A DNA stretch of 64,000 nucleotides from Alcanivorax sp. S6407 (GCF_023016115.1 NZ_JALKBH010000001.1:434001-498000); one strand, 5' to 3'; numbered from the stretch's first letter, positions 7,749 to 17,223 are shown. Numbers and translations are program-made. Notes: generated from the sequence alone by a model not told the origin.

Positions 7749-10102
7749 CGACTTATCCGAGAAGCGTTAAAGGTCACCAGCAGGGAGCTGGCCGACATGC
7801 CAATGGCCGCTGCCCAGGGCGGAATCAACCCGGCCACGGCAAAGGGAATGGCTATCACGTTGTAGAGCAGGGCCCAGGCAAGATTCTGACGTATCAGGCG
7901 CTGACATAAACGGGCCAGCGAGGGTAATGCCGGGGTGGCATCCAGCTTGTCATGCAACAGGTACAATCCAGCGGCCCGCTGGGTCAGGCTGGTGGCATTG
8001 GCAGTAGCTACCGAGACCGAGGCGCTGAGCATGGCGTTAGCATCATTGATGCCATCACCGATGATCATTTGTGGCGCGGACTGCTCCAGGGCTTCGACCC
8101 ATTGCTGCTTGCTTTCGGGCGTCATGCCAGAGCGCCATTCCTGAATGCCGGTTTGCGAGGCGACCTTGGCTGCCGCATCGGCATTATCCCCGGTGGCCAT
8201 GCGGCTGGTAATGCCCTGTGTGGCCAGCTGCTGAATCACCCCGGAGGCTTCCTCACGGGCAGAATCTTCCAGCCACAGCTGCAGACGCAGAGCGCCATCA
8301 CAGTACAGCGCCAGGCAGGTCATGCCCTCCCGGGCGGCCTCGGGATCACCGGTGATGCGCCATTGTTTTCCATGGCGCAAACCTTGTGCACCACTACGCG
8401 AGGGTTGAACCCCCGTTACTGCCGGGTCACGCAGCACGGACTGGAATGCCCGGGCAAGGGGGTGGGGGTTCTGCCATTCCAGAGCGGCGGCAATGGCCAT
8501 CAAGTCGTCGGCGGTCAAGCTGTCATCAGCAGCTTCAACCACCCGGGATGTGATGATGCGAAATTGCCCGGTGGTGAGGGTGCCGGTCTTGTCAAAAATA
8601 GCGCCCCTTACGGCCGGCAATTTCAGTAACTGGCGCGGGGACGCTACCAGCACACCGTTCTTCAGCGCAGCGCCGAGTGTGGCGGAAAGCGTCAGCGGCA
8701 CCGCAAGAGCGAGGGCGCAAGGGCAGGTGACCACCAGCACCGCCAGGGTATGCTCAAACGCCACTGCCGGGCCCGCAGACCAGTGCCAGGCCATGGTAAA
8801 TGCGGCCAGCAGCAAGATTCCGCTGGTAAACAGAGGGGCGACCTGTTGCCAGTCACGGATCACTGCCACCCGTTCCAGTTGGGCCCGGTCCACCTGCTCG
8901 CCAATCTGGGCCATCAGGCTTCCCGTCACCGTGCCGCTGGCCTCAATGATCAGATTGCCTTCCGCCACCCGTGTGCCCGCATGGATCGGTTCACCCGCTG
9001 CGCGTTGAACGGGCAGGGATTCGCCAGTAAAGGCAGATTCATCCAGCGCGGCTTCACCCTGCAGGATTCCCCCGTCCACGGGCACCGTATCACCCTGAAT
9101 CAGCTGCAGCCGATCCCCCGCGGCCACCTGACGAACGCTGACCCACACCGGTTTATCCTGCTCATCCAGACGCCTGACGGCCTGAGGCAGGGTTTCACCA
9201 AGGTGCTGATAACTGTCATGGATGGCACGTCGCTGCCGCTGTTCCAGCCAGCGGCTGGTAAGCAGGAAGAACACAAACATGGCAGCGGAATCGAAATAGA
9301 CATGGCGGCCGCCAGTGGCCATCACTGCAATGCTGCCGCCCCAGGCAAGCAGCAACGCCAGCGCGATGGGAACGTCCATGGTAAGGCGCGCCTTGCGCAA
9401 CCCGAGCCAGGCCCCCTGAAAAAAGGGCCAACCGGAATAAAACACCACTGGTGTGGCCACCAGTAAACTGGCGATCCGGAATACCCATTCGTAGACCGCA
9501 TCCTTGCCGTCAAAAGCGCCAATATAAAGGGCAGTGGCGTACATCATCGCCTGCATGGCACCGAGACCCGCCAACGCCAGCCGTCCAACAAGACGGCGTT
9601 GTTCGCGCTTCTGTAGCCGGGTTTGCTCCGGATCACCGGGCAGAGTCACGCTGTATCCCAGGCGCAGGACGCGGTCAGCGGTGGCTTCGGCATCCGCTTC
9701 CCCCTGGTAATCCACCAGCAGGGTCATGCTGGCAAGATTCACCGAGGCCGCTGTGACACCGGGTTGTTCGCGCACCGCCTTTTCGATCAGCCAGCTACAG
9801 GCTGCGCAGGTCAAGCCTCCCAGCTGTAGCTTGAGACGCTGGCCGCCAGGAATGTCTGTCAGGTGCGGGGCAATCAGTTCCGGCACGCGGAACAGGGCGC
9901 GGTTCAGTGCCGTACGTGTCTCGTCGGGAACCGGAGCCTGGCTTTCACGCACGGCATAGTAGTCATCCAGGCCGAGCCCGTAGATGGTTTCGATGGCCGC
10001 GGCACAACCAGGGCAACAGGCGTCACGCGGGCCTTCCGGTGTACGCGCCTGAAACGCGCCGGAGGGGGATGGGTTGCCACAGTGCCAGCAGGATTCGCTC
10101 AT
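7727..10102 (-). CDS. ccoI: Copper-exporting P1B-type ATPase CcoI
   Basis: 791 residues. Pumps copper to the periplasm for assembly of the cbb3 oxidase CuB centre. N-terminal cysteine-rich segment (CWHCGNP, CCPGCAAAIE), then a heavy-metal domain with LTCAACSWLIE, membrane helices, the actuator TGES, the metal-transport motif CPCALALAVP, the phosphorylation motif DKTGTLTTG and the hinge GDGINDAN. All catalytic motifs are intact. It overlaps ccoH by 4 bases at its start and ccoS by 22 at its end, inside a tightly packed ccoGHIS operon. Confidence 0.95.
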   Translation of the reverse strand: MSESCWHCGNPSPSGAFQARTPEGPRDACCPGCAAAIETIYGLGLDDYYAVRESQAPVPDETRTALNRALFRVPELIAPHLTDIPGGQRLKLQLGGLTCAACSWLIEKAVREQPGVTAASVNLASMTLLVDYQGEADAEATADRVLRLGYSVTLPGDPEQTRLQKREQRRLVGRLALAGLGAMQAMMYATALYIGAFDGKDAVYEWVFRIASLLVATPVVFYSGWPFFQGAWLGLRKARLTMDVPIALALLLAWGGSIAVMATGGRHVYFDSAAMFVFFLLTSRWLEQRQRRAIHDSYQHLGETLPQAVRRLDEQDKPVWVSVRQVAAGDRLQLIQGDTVPVDGGILQGEAALDESAFTGESLPVQRAAGEPIHAGTRVAEGNLIIEASGTVTGSLMAQIGEQVDRAQLERVAVIRDWQQVAPLFTSGILLLAAFTMAWHWSAGPAVAFEHTLAVLVVTCPCALALAVPLTLSATLGAALKNGVLVASPRQLLKLPAVRGAIFDKTGTLTTGQFRIITSRVVEAADDSLTADDLMAIAAALEWQNPHPLARAFQSVLRDPAVTGVQPSRSGAQGLRHGKQWRITGDPEAAREGMTCLALYCDGALRLQLWLEDSAREEASGVIQQLATQGITSRMATGDNADAAAKVASQTGIQEWRSGMTPESKQQWVEALEQSAPQMIIGDGINDANAMLSASVSVATANATSLTQRAAGLYLLHDKLDATPALPSLARLCQRLIRQNLAWALLYNVIAIPFAVAGLIPPWAAAIGMSASSLLVTFNASRISRWKLSSC

Positions 10103-10617
10103 GAAGCGGGGGCAGCCCCCAGGTGAAGCATTCCCTTGTCGGTCATCACCGTCTGATAGAGACGCCAGTGGCCACCTGCGGAAGTGACGGTGACATTTCG
10201 GCGACCGTCATCCGGGAGCACCCCGTCACCGCGGTAATGGTTGCCATCCAGGTTTACCAACTCAATCACCACGTCGCGATCCGCCAGAGTAGGGTGACGC
10301 AGTGCGACGGTAATGCTGGCAGGCATGGGAATGGCGGTGGACGCAAGAAGACGTGCCTGCACTCCGGCGCCAACCTGGGACAGTTCAAGGGCGATGCCAA
10401 GGCGCTCTGCCAACTGTTCCTGTTCAGCAGAGCGATTGATTGACTTGCCTTCCTTGTACCAATCATCCACCACTGGATCGTCAGCATTGATAATCGCGAT
10501 ATATAGCGTGATCAGGCCGGCCACCACCGCGGTGGCGGGCAGCAGAATCGCCAGCCACAGGAACGGGTGGCGGTACCAGGCCTTGTCAGCGTCCGGGTGC
10601 AATGAATCTTGATTCAT
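10099..10617 (-). CDS. ccoH: Cbb3 oxidase assembly protein CcoH (FixH)
   Basis: 172 residues with a single N-terminal membrane helix (WLAILLPATAVVAGLITLYIAI) followed by the FixH-type phrase DDPVVDDWYKEGKSIN, then a periplasmic beta-rich domain. Start MNQDSLHPDADK at 10617; its first 32 bases overlap the 3' end of ccoG. CcoH stays associated with CcoNP and takes part in late assembly, as known for the family. Confidence 0.92.
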   Translation of the reverse strand: MNQDSLHPDADKAWYRHPFLWLAILLPATAVVAGLITLYIAIINADDPVVDDWYKEGKSINRSAEQEQLAERLGIALELSQVGAGVQARLLASTAIPMPASITVALRHPTLADRDVVIELVNLDGNHYRGDGVLPDDGRRNVTVTSAGGHWRLYQTVMTDKGMLHLGAAPAS

Positions 10618-11995
10618 GGCGCTTCTCCAGGTCCGGGTCATCCAGGGATCTGACGGTGAACCAGATGGTGGATGAAGGGACTTCAATTTCATAGGGGTCG
10701 TAGCTGACGGTGACCGGTAAATTCAGGGTTTGCCCACCCTCAAGGGTGAACTGTTTGCTGGTTACCATACTCAGGCCTTGCGGGGCTTCAAGAAGCAACT
10801 CATAGCGTTCTGCGTCCTGGCCCTTGTTGAGCACGACAACACGATAGATGTTTTCAATCTCGCCAGTGCTGGTGGTCCGGTACAATTGGTTACGATCACG
10901 GATCACATCCACCTGTAGAGGCACACGGCCATAGAGGCTGGCCATGAAAAGGGTAGCCATCACCAGCAGAGCCGCGCCGTAGCCAATAAGTCGCGGACGA
11001 ACCACACTGGAGGGTTTGTGTTCCAGGGCATTTTCGGTGGTGTAACGTACCAGGCCACGGGGCTTGCCGATGTGATCCATGACATCGTCACAGGCGTCAA
11101 TGCAGGCAGCACAGGTAATGCACTCGTATTGCAGGCCATCGCGGATGTCGATACCGGTAGGACACACCTGAACACACAGACCGCAGTCGATACAGTCACC
11201 CAGCGGGTTGGCGTTTTCTGCCTGCTTTTTCTTGGCGCCTTTTCCACGTGGCTCACCGCGCTCCTCATCGTAGGACACGATCAGCGTGTTGCGATCGAAC
11301 ATCACGCTCTGGAAGCGAGCGTAGGGGCACATGTACAGGCACACCTGCTCACGCATGAAGCCGGCATTGCCGTAGGTCGCCACCGTAAAGAAGCCAACCC
11401 AGAACATTTCCCAGCCGCCCCAGCCGAGGCTGAAGATGCGCGTGGTAAGATCCGTGATAGGTGAAAAATAGCCGACAAAGGTCAGGCCGGTGAGAAACGC
11501 CAGTGCCAGCCATAGCACGTGCTTGGTGCCACGACGCAGGATCTTGCTGGCACTCCAGGGGGCCTCATCCATTTTCATGCGGCTGTGGCGATCGCCTTCC
11601 AGCCAATGCTCAATCCACTGGAAAAAGCGGGTCCAGGTGGTCTGCGGGCACACATACCCACAGTAGACACGACCGGCCAGCACGGTGAAAAAAAACAGTG
11701 CAAACGCGGCAATGATCAGTGTCCAGGAGAGAAACAGGAAATCCTGGGGCCAGAAAGTCAGGCCGAAGATTCGGAACTGACGCCCGGGAAGGTCAAACAA
11801 TACCGCCTGCTGGCCATCCCAGCGAACCCAGGGCAGCAGAAGATAGAGACCCATGGTGCCAAGGATGGTGATATTCCGGATGGTCTGGAAGCGACCGGCA
11901 ATGGATTTGACCTGAATGCGCTTGCGCTTGCTGTAGAGACTGACAGCGCCATCGGGGCTGGCGTCATTGACCTCGATACGACGAGGATCTGACAT
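10586..11995 (-). CDS. ccoG: Cbb3 oxidase accessory ferredoxin-like protein CcoG
   Basis: 469 residues, membrane-bound iron-sulfur protein. Several N-terminal membrane helices include the NapH/CcoG motif GYVCPQTTWTRFFQWIE. Two ferredoxin-type clusters follow (CIDCGLCVQVCPTG and CITCAACIDACD), then a C-terminal Ig-like FixG domain (NLPVTVSYDPYEIEVPS). CcoG is described as a cupric reductase feeding the CcoI copper pathway. A 105-base gap separates it from ccoP, so it may start its own transcript; no clear FNR box is visible there. Confidence 0.94.
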   Translation of the reverse strand: MSDPRRIEVNDASPDGAVSLYSKRKRIQVKSIAGRFQTIRNITILGTMGLYLLLPWVRWDGQQAVLFDLPGRQFRIFGLTFWPQDFLFLSWTLIIAAFALFFFTVLAGRVYCGYVCPQTTWTRFFQWIEHWLEGDRHSRMKMDEAPWSASKILRRGTKHVLWLALAFLTGLTFVGYFSPITDLTTRIFSLGWGGWEMFWVGFFTVATYGNAGFMREQVCLYMCPYARFQSVMFDRNTLIVSYDEERGEPRGKGAKKKQAENANPLGDCIDCGLCVQVCPTGIDIRDGLQYECITCAACIDACDDVMDHIGKPRGLVRYTTENALEHKPSSVVRPRLIGYGAALLVMATLFMASLYGRVPLQVDVIRDRNQLYRTTSTGEIENIYRVVVLNKGQDAERYELLLEAPQGLSMVTSKQFTLEGGQTLNLPVTVSYDPYEIEVPSSTIWFTVRSLDDPDLEKRHESRFIAPGR

Positions 11996-12053
11996 GGCTG
12001 ACCTCCTTGGACTCGGGGGCGGATATCGCGCTCCCTTTAATGTTCAAGTCTGC

Positions 12054-12079
12054 CGCAGTCCAGCCTCGCTGGCACTGCG
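12054..12079. other. Stem-loop between ccoP and ccoG
   Basis: CGCAGTCCAGC and GCTGGCACTGCG can pair across CTC with one bulged base. There is no T-run, so it may be an attenuator, mRNA stability element or factor site separating ccoNOQP from ccoGHIS. Weak call. Confidence 0.35.
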
Positions 12080-12100
12080 ACAGATTGTCCTACCTGCGTG

Positions 12101-13012
12101 TTACTGCTTCGCAGGCTGAGAGAGGCTGTACACGTAAGAGGCAATCACATGAATACGCTCCTCGGAGAGCAGGGATTCATGTGCCGGCATGTTGCCATTT
12201 CGACCCTGGCGAATGGTATGCTCGATATCTTCAATGCGTGGGCCATAGAGCCATACGGCATCGGTGAGATTCGGTGCACCCATCATCTGGTTGCCACTGC
12301 CGTCGGTGCCATGACAGGCAGCGCAAACCATGAACTTGGGCTTGGCACGCTCAATGGCAGCAGCCTTGTCCGCCTGTTTGGCAATCTCCGGACGGCTGAG
12401 ACTCTGTACATAAATGGCCATGTCTCGAACCGCTTCATCCGTGTTACCGATGGCCGCTGCCATGGGCGGCATCATCCCCTTGCGGCCAGCGGCGATACTG
12501 GTCACGATCTGTGCCGGTTCGCCACCGTACAGCCAGTCGTTATCGGTCAGATTAGGGTAGCCCTTGGCGCCGCGAGCATCCGAGCCATGGCAGATGGCGC
12601 AGTTGTTGGCGAACAGACGACCGCCCACAGCCAGAGCTTCCGGGTATTGAATCAGTTCTTCGATGGGAACTTGGGCGTATTGCTCGAACAGCGGTCCGGT
12701 CTTGCGCTCCATCAGCGACACTTCCGCGTCATACTGATTGCTGCTGGTCCAGCCAAGTGCGCCTTCATATTTGCCAAGGCCTGGATAAAGGGCCAAGTAC
12801 ACACAGGCAAAGATCAGCGTGCCGATGAACAGCCCCAGCCACCAACGGGGCAGGGGAGAGTTACGCTCCACAATACCGTCGAAGGTATGACCGGTGGTTT
12901 CCTTGGCCGCTTCTTCCGGCGAGATCTGCTTGTTCCACAACAGCAGACCGGCACAGCCCAGCAAGTTGAGGGCAACAATTACGATAATGAACCAGCTCCA
13001 GAAATCGCTCAT
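12101..13012 (-). CDS. ccoP: Cbb3 cytochrome oxidase subunit III, dihaem cytochrome c
   Basis: 303 residues. N-terminal membrane helix (FWSWFIIVIVALNLLGCAGLLLW), the conserved phrase TFDGIVERNSPLPRWW, then two cytochrome c domains with haem sites CAICH and CAACH. Passes electrons from cytochrome c to CcoO/CcoN in the periplasm. The ATG overlaps the stop of ccoQ (ATGA), showing tight coupling in the ccoNOQP operon. Confidence 0.96.
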   Translation of the reverse strand: MSDFWSWFIIVIVALNLLGCAGLLLWNKQISPEEAAKETTGHTFDGIVERNSPLPRWWLGLFIGTLIFACVYLALYPGLGKYEGALGWTSSNQYDAEVSLMERKTGPLFEQYAQVPIEELIQYPEALAVGGRLFANNCAICHGSDARGAKGYPNLTDNDWLYGGEPAQIVTSIAAGRKGMMPPMAAAIGNTDEAVRDMAIYVQSLSRPEIAKQADKAAAIERAKPKFMVCAACHGTDGSGNQMMGAPNLTDAVWLYGPRIEDIEHTIRQGRNGNMPAHESLLSEERIHVIASYVYSLSQPAKQ

Positions 13013-13161
13013 TGCTCACCCCCTTGGTGATTGCGATCCTTTTCCATTGCAATCTCACCCAGCTTTTCATAGTCCTGCTTGCGACCGGGGCGATAGACCC
13101 AGCCAACCATGACGATGAACGTCACGAAGAACACCAGTGTTAACAAGGCGTGGTAACTCAT
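13009..13161 (-). CDS. ccoQ: Cbb3 oxidase small subunit CcoQ
   Basis: 50 residues (begins [20 protein letters not shown]), one membrane helix followed by [13 protein letters not shown], the usual CcoQ topology. It starts on the ATGA that overlaps the ccoO stop and ends on the ATGA that overlaps the ccoP start. CcoQ stabilises the CcoNO-P interaction. Confidence 0.92.
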   Translation of the reverse strand: MSYHALLTLVFFVTFIVMVGWVYRPGRKQDYEKLGEIAMEKDRNHQGGEQ

Positions 13162-13793
13162 TGGATCACCTCCTTGCGTTCCTGACCGAGTGATAGCAAA
13201 TAAGCCACCAGCGCATCTTCTTCAGTAGCATCAGCCCATTCGCCTTCGATTTTGGCCAACTGCTGGTTCAGATCCTCTTCGCTGTAAGGCACGCCGAACA
13301 TGTCCTTGAAGACACGCAGCTTGCGTTCGGTGTGCTTCCAGTTTACCTGGGTGGTTTCCAGCCAGGGGTAGGCGGGCATGTTGGATTCCGGCACTACCTG
13401 GCGAGGGTCACGAAGATGCTCGCGGTGCCACTGCTCGGTAATTGGGCGGATACCAACACGGGCCAGATCCGGACCGGTACGCTTTGAACCCCACAGGAAC
13501 GGGTGCTCCCAGACGTCCTCACCAGCTACAGAGTAGGGGCCATAACGTTCGGTTTCCGCACGCAGCGGGCGCACCATCTGGGTGTGGCAAACGTGGCAAC
13601 CTTCACGGATGTAGATATCCCGGCCTTCCAGTTCCAGCGCGGTATAGGGGCGCAGGGTTTCCAGCGGCTCGGTGGTGGCTTTCTGCCAGAACAGCGGCAC
13701 GATTTCGGCCAGACCACCAAAGCTCACTGCGATCAATGTCAGCACAATCATGAGGCCGACATTCTTTTCCACTTTTTCATGGGCATTAGACAT
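13158..13793 (-). CDS. ccoO: Cbb3 cytochrome oxidase subunit II, monohaem cytochrome c
   Basis: 211 residues. N-terminal membrane anchor ([22 protein letters not shown]), then [21 protein letters not shown], giving one haem c site (CHVCH) in the invariant CcoO context. The segment [14 protein letters not shown] is also typical, with a distal Met ligand region ([10 protein letters not shown]). Lies 10 bases downstream of ccoN and overlaps ccoQ by 4 bases. Confidence 0.97.
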   Translation of the reverse strand: MSNAHEKVEKNVGLMIVLTLIAVSFGGLAEIVPLFWQKATTEPLETLRPYTALELEGRDIYIREGCHVCHTQMVRPLRAETERYGPYSVAGEDVWEHPFLWGSKRTGPDLARVGIRPITEQWHREHLRDPRQVVPESNMPAYPWLETTQVNWKHTERKLRVFKDMFGVPYSEEDLNQQLAKIEGEWADATEEDALVAYLLSLGQERKEVIQ

Positions 13794-13803
13794 GTCGTTC
13801 TCC

Positions 13804-15234
13804 TCAGGCCGCCTGCATCACGTTATCGGCGCCGCTCACATCGCGGTTACCAAGAATGGTCTTGTAGACGTTCACCGCCATCAGCACCATGCCGGCAAGG
13901 AAGATGACCCCACCCAGCAAACGAATGATGTAGAACGGCTGGCGCTCCACCAACTCCTGAACGAAGTTGAACGTCAGGGTGCCGTCGGTGTTCACCGCAC
14001 GCCACATCAGGCCTTGCATGATGCCGGACACCCACATGGAGGCGATATACAGAACCGTACCAATGGTGCTGAGCCAGAAGTGCGCATTGATCCAGCCTAC
14101 GGAGTACATCTGCTTGCGATCAAAGAGGCGAGGAATCATCACGTAGATGGCACCAATGGTGATCATGGCTACCCAGCCCAGCGCACCGGAATGCACGTGA
14201 CCGATAGTCCAGTCGGTGTTATGGCTGAGCGCATTCACCGTCTTGATGGACATCATTGGGCCTTCAAAGGTGCTCATGCCATAGAAGGACAGGGCAACAA
14301 TCATGAAGCGGATAATCGGGTCGGTGCGCAGTTTGTGCCAGGCACCGGACAGGGTCATCATGCCGTTGATCATGCCGCCCCAGCTGGGGGCCAGCAGCAC
14401 AATAGAGAACACCATGCCCACGGACTGTGCCCAGTCAGGCAGGGAAGAGTAGTGCAGGTGATGCGGGCCAGCCCACATATATACGGCAATCAGTGCCCAG
14501 AAGTGCACGATGGACAGCCGGTAGGAATACACCGGGCGTTGCGCCTGAACCGGAATGTAGTAGTACATCATCCCCAGGAAGCCCGCGGTCAGGAAGAAGC
14601 CCACCGCGTTATGGCCATACCACCACTGCACCATGGCATCGATGGCGCCGGAGTAGACAGAGTAGGATTTCATGGCGGAAACCGGCACTTCCAGGTTGTT
14701 CACCACGTGCAGCAGCGCCACAGCAATGATGAAGGCGCCGTAGAACCAGTTGGCCACGTAGATATGAGCCTGTTTGCGGCGCGCAATCGTCATGAAGAAA
14801 ACGATGGCGTAGGCCACCCAGACCAGGGTGATCAGGATATCGATCGGCCATTCCAGCTCGGCATATTCCTTGGCGCTGGTGAAACCCAGCGGCAGGGAAA
14901 TGGCCGCGGCCACAATCACTGCCTGCCAGCCCCAGAAGGTAAAGGCTGCCAGTTTTGGAAAGGCCAGCACCGTATTACAGGTCCGCTGTACCACGTAATA
15001 CGAGGTGCCCATCAGCGCACAGCCACCAAAGGCGAAAATCACCGCATTGGTGTGCAATGGCCGCAGACGGCCAAAGGTGAGCCAGGGAATTTCGAAATTC
15101 AGGGCAGGCCAGGCCAACTGGGCAGCGATAATCACGCCGACCAGCATCCCGACAATACCCCACACCACCGACATGATGGTGAATTGCCGGACAACCCTGT
15201 AGTTGTAGGGTGGCGAAGCAACAGCGTTTTCCAT
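13804..15234 (-). CDS. ccoN: Cbb3 cytochrome oxidase catalytic subunit I
   Basis: 476 residues, about 12 membrane helices. Haem-copper oxidase core with the CuB/haem histidines visible in [20 protein letters not shown] and [12 protein letters not shown]. High-affinity O2 reduction coupled to proton pumping in the inner membrane. The start [12 protein letters not shown] at 15234 is preferred over an upstream in-frame ATG at 15360, because an AAGGAA site precedes it and the longer version would swallow the FNR box. First gene of the ccoNOQP operon, Anr-controlled by the box at 15293. Confidence 0.97.
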   Translation of the reverse strand: MENAVASPPYNYRVVRQFTIMSVVWGIVGMLVGVIIAAQLAWPALNFEIPWLTFGRLRPLHTNAVIFAFGGCALMGTSYYVVQRTCNTVLAFPKLAAFTFWGWQAVIVAAAISLPLGFTSAKEYAELEWPIDILITLVWVAYAIVFFMTIARRKQAHIYVANWFYGAFIIAVALLHVVNNLEVPVSAMKSYSVYSGAIDAMVQWWYGHNAVGFFLTAGFLGMMYYYIPVQAQRPVYSYRLSIVHFWALIAVYMWAGPHHLHYSSLPDWAQSVGMVFSIVLLAPSWGGMINGMMTLSGAWHKLRTDPIIRFMIVALSFYGMSTFEGPMMSIKTVNALSHNTDWTIGHVHSGALGWVAMITIGAIYVMIPRLFDRKQMYSVGWINAHFWLSTIGTVLYIASMWVSGIMQGLMWRAVNTDGTLTFNFVQELVERQPFYIIRLLGGVIFLAGMVLMAVNVYKTILGNRDVSGADNVMQAA

Positions 15235-15265
15235 GTGCGTTTCCTTCCGGTTGATTCTGCCCGCG

Positions 15266-15271
15266 ACTCTA
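15266..15271 (-). promoter_or_regulatory. Candidate -10 element of ccoNOQP
   Basis: TAGAGT (4 of 6 to TATAAT) on the minus strand. With a start near 15259 it puts the FNR box centre at about -40.5. Confidence 0.45.
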
Positions 15272-15292
15272 GCAGGCTTTCTCTGGCGCTTT

Positions 15293-15306
15293 TTGATACA
15301 GATCAA
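15293..15306 (-). promoter_or_regulatory. FNR/Anr box upstream of ccoN
   Basis: TTGATACAGATCAA, perfect FNR/Anr dyad, 58 bases before the ccoN ATG. Supports micro-oxic induction of the high-affinity oxidase by the Anr protein encoded at 4525-5235. Confidence 0.93.
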
Positions 15307-15499
15307 GGGTTTTTGTGCGCTGATCGCCCCTTGAGCATTATTCGAAATCAGCCCCGACATCAGAAGCTACAGGGACTATATGACCATATGGCTATACTAT
15401 TTAGCTATAAGCCGAATGGCGATAGTAAAGCCGCATTTTCAATGTGGACATTTTGTCCCAGCCAGTTGTCAGCGTAGGCTCACGCGCATGGAAGCCTGT

Positions 15500-15847
15500 C
15501 TAAAACAGGCTGACACCAAATGAACGTACAATCAGTGCGAAGCCCACAAAACAGAAAATAGTCAGGATTATGGCTGTGCCCATGGCGAGCCAGAATCCCC
15601 AGCGGCTGATCATCATCGGAAAAAGAGCAAACATGGGCAGTGTCGGTATCACATACCAGAAGCTGTACCAGGCGTGATTGGCGATCTTGTCCTGGGGCTG
15701 GTTATCCAGATACAACCAGAACATGACGAGTAACGAGACCATGGGAAGCGACGCAATCAATGCGCCGACACGGTCGCTGTGCCTGGCAATTTCAGAGACT
15801 GCCACGACAATGGCGGCAGTAATGAGGTACTTGAGATAAATAGGCAT
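15500..15847 (-). CDS. DUF3147-like small membrane protein
   Basis: 115 residues with four predicted membrane helices (begins MPIYLKYLITAAIVVAVSEI). The motif SDRVGALIASLPMVSLLVMFW is characteristic of the DUF3147 family. No biochemical function is known. An in-frame start at 15901 would add 18 residues; the 15847 ATG is preferred from family length and an AAGG-like site about 8 bases upstream. It is the last core gene before the transposon end at 15998. Confidence 0.7.
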   Translation of the reverse strand: MPIYLKYLITAAIVVAVSEIARHSDRVGALIASLPMVSLLVMFWLYLDNQPQDKIANHAWYSFWYVIPTLPMFALFPMMISRWGFWLAMGTAIILTIFCFVGFALIVRSFGVSLF

Positions 15848-15992
15848 AAACAGCCTTGGCCAATCCTTGGTATGTAGAGATAGTGCCATAGAGAAGACCA
15901 CAGGGTGAATGCCTGCCCTGATTAACCATCAATAACTACGCATAATGTATATTATGTTAAATTAACTGTTTGAGATGATTCAGTGGGTCATG
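15848..15992. other. Left chromosomal flank of the transposon
   Basis: AT-rich stretch upstream of the DUF3147-like gene. CATAAT-gtat-ATTATG (15941-15956) is a short palindrome that could be an operator. No gene seen. The target duplication CCAGC follows at 15993. Confidence 0.4.
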
Positions 15993-15997
15993 CCAGC

Positions 15998-16021
15998 TGG
16001 CCGACCAACTAAAGATCTAAA
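15998..16021 (+). repeat. Left terminal inverted repeat of the transposon
   Basis: Begins TGGCCGACCAACTAAA, then G, then ATCTAAA. Matches the right end (57487-57510, inverted) except for the G/C at position 17. Preceded by the duplication CCAGC. Confidence 0.85.
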
Positions 16022-16036
16022 CTATTTCAAGACAAG

Positions 16037-16100
16037 GGCTAAACTTACAACTGAAGGCCTAAAGTCGTCGTAACATCCACGTAAAGCCCTAAAGTCGTCG
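16037..16100 (+). repeat. Iterated CTAAA-type sites in the left transposon end
   Basis: CCTAAAGTCGTCG occurs exactly at 16058-16070 and 16088-16100, 30 bases apart, and a weaker GGCTAAAC lies at about 16037-16044. The shared CTAAA core also occurs in the terminal repeat, so these are candidate TnsB-binding sites; arm sites for the adjacent recombinase are an alternative. Confidence 0.55.
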
Positions 16101-16390
16101 CACTGCTCTGGGGCCTCTTCTCCTGCCCTCTGTCCTAATGCATGGCAGCTCAAGTCTGGCTGAAAACCCAAAGAGTGAATCGGTCGGGGCCTACCCACTG
16201 GCAAGACAGGATGTGATTGCTGCGTTGGCGTGACGGGATCTGCCAGGCTGATCGCGTTCTGCGCGACCCATCTGTTTTGTTCTAGAACAAGATGGCTATG
16301 GCTGATGCGGGTTGGGATTGGTTGCTGATGGTTGTAGCTATTTGCCTTTAGCGGCTCTGGATGTGCCCCCTGGGAGTCCCATTCCGACCA

Positions 16391-16423
16391 ATAATCCGTT
16401 AAAATATCATTATTACGGATTAT
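16391..16423. promoter_or_regulatory. 33-bp dyad upstream of the left tyrosine recombinase
   Basis: ATAATCCGT (16391-16399) and ACGGATTAT (16415-16423) are perfect inverted arms around an AT-rich centre, ending 26 bases before the recombinase ATG. Likely an operator or recombinase-binding site over the promoter. Confidence 0.6.
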
Positions 16424-16449
16424 GTTTTTCACCCTATTCTAGGTGATCT

Positions 16450-17223
16450 ATGCCCAAATCAGGTCAGGCGCGGGCCCTCACTGCTGAACAACAAGACCAC
16501 GTGTTCGACGTGATTCAGCATCATCGGCACCCCGAAAAGAACACAGCGATCATGCAAATCAGCTTCAAGCTGGGGCTTCGAGCGCAGGAGATAGCTCTCC
16601 TTCAGGTGAAGGAGGTTGCAAGACTCAACCCGTCGGGCACCAGTTTGGAGCTTCTGGAAGTGATGAGTCTACCTGCGGCATATACCAAGGGGGCTGATGC
16701 GATGGGCCGCTCAAGATCCCACTACGACCGTAAGACCGTTAGCTTTGATGTATCAAGATTTGACCAGGTCATTCGACAGGTGGAAAAACTCGCAAAGGCA
16801 GGTGTTTCTGTTAACCCTGAGGATTTTTACCCTCCTGTACGCAAGCACAAGGGAAAGTCCAGAGATCTACCATTGGTAGATTTGGCGCTTAGGCAATCAC
16901 TCATTGATTATTTGCAATTAAGGCTTGATTCAGTAGGAAGCCTAAAGCCCTCCTCCCCTTTGTTTGTTTCTCAGAAAGGTGGCCCCTACTCTCCCAACAC
17001 AATCCAAGAACATATGAAATTGATACTTAATGGATGGGCGAGAATCGAAAAAGCCAGCTCTCACAGCGGGCGCAGAACTTTGATTACTGATGTGATACAT
17101 AAGCAAAAAAAATCGGTGAAAATTGCCCAGAAAATCGCTGGGCATGTAAATCCATCGACGACTTTGATTTATGAAGACCCTCCGGAAGAGCAAATTATTG
17201 ATGCACTTAAAAACCTCAATTAG
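16450..17223 (+). CDS. Tyrosine recombinase (phage integrase family), left end
   Basis: 257 residues. Catalytic residues fit the family: Arg in FKLGLRAQEIALL, the H-x-x-R box in SSHSGRRTLITD, a late His in AGHVNPST and the nucleophile Tyr in TLIYED. It lacks a long arm-binding N-terminal domain, so it is a compact recombinase. It sits about 450 bases inside the left transposon end behind a 33-bp dyad, and converges on the 1298-residue gene with an 8-base tail overlap. It might resolve or circularise the element, or be cargo. Confidence 0.85.
   Translation: MPKSGQARALTAEQQDHVFDVIQHHRHPEKNTAIMQISFKLGLRAQEIALLQVKEVARLNPSGTSLELLEVMSLPAAYTKGADAMGRSRSHYDRKTVSFDVSRFDQVIRQVEKLAKAGVSVNPEDFYPPVRKHKGKSRDLPLVDLALRQSLIDYLQLRLDSVGSLKPSSPLFVSQKGGPYSPNTIQEHMKLILNGWARIEKASSHSGRRTLITDVIHKQKKSVKIAQKIAGHVNPSTTLIYEDPPEEQIIDALKNLN

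Noticed and set aside
13672-15477. 601-codon open frame on the plus strand opposite ccoN/ccoO
   Set aside because: Antisense shadow of the high-GC cbb3 genes; His/Gly/Gln-rich with no domain.
16058-16100. Possible CRISPR-like array
   Set aside because: Only two exact 13-bp repeats; too short and too few, and no cas genes in the window.
16022-16432. 136-codon open frame on the minus strand just inside the left end
   Set aside because: GTG start inside the 33-bp dyad, no family features, and its C-terminal 'repeats' are only the CTAAA iterons read through.
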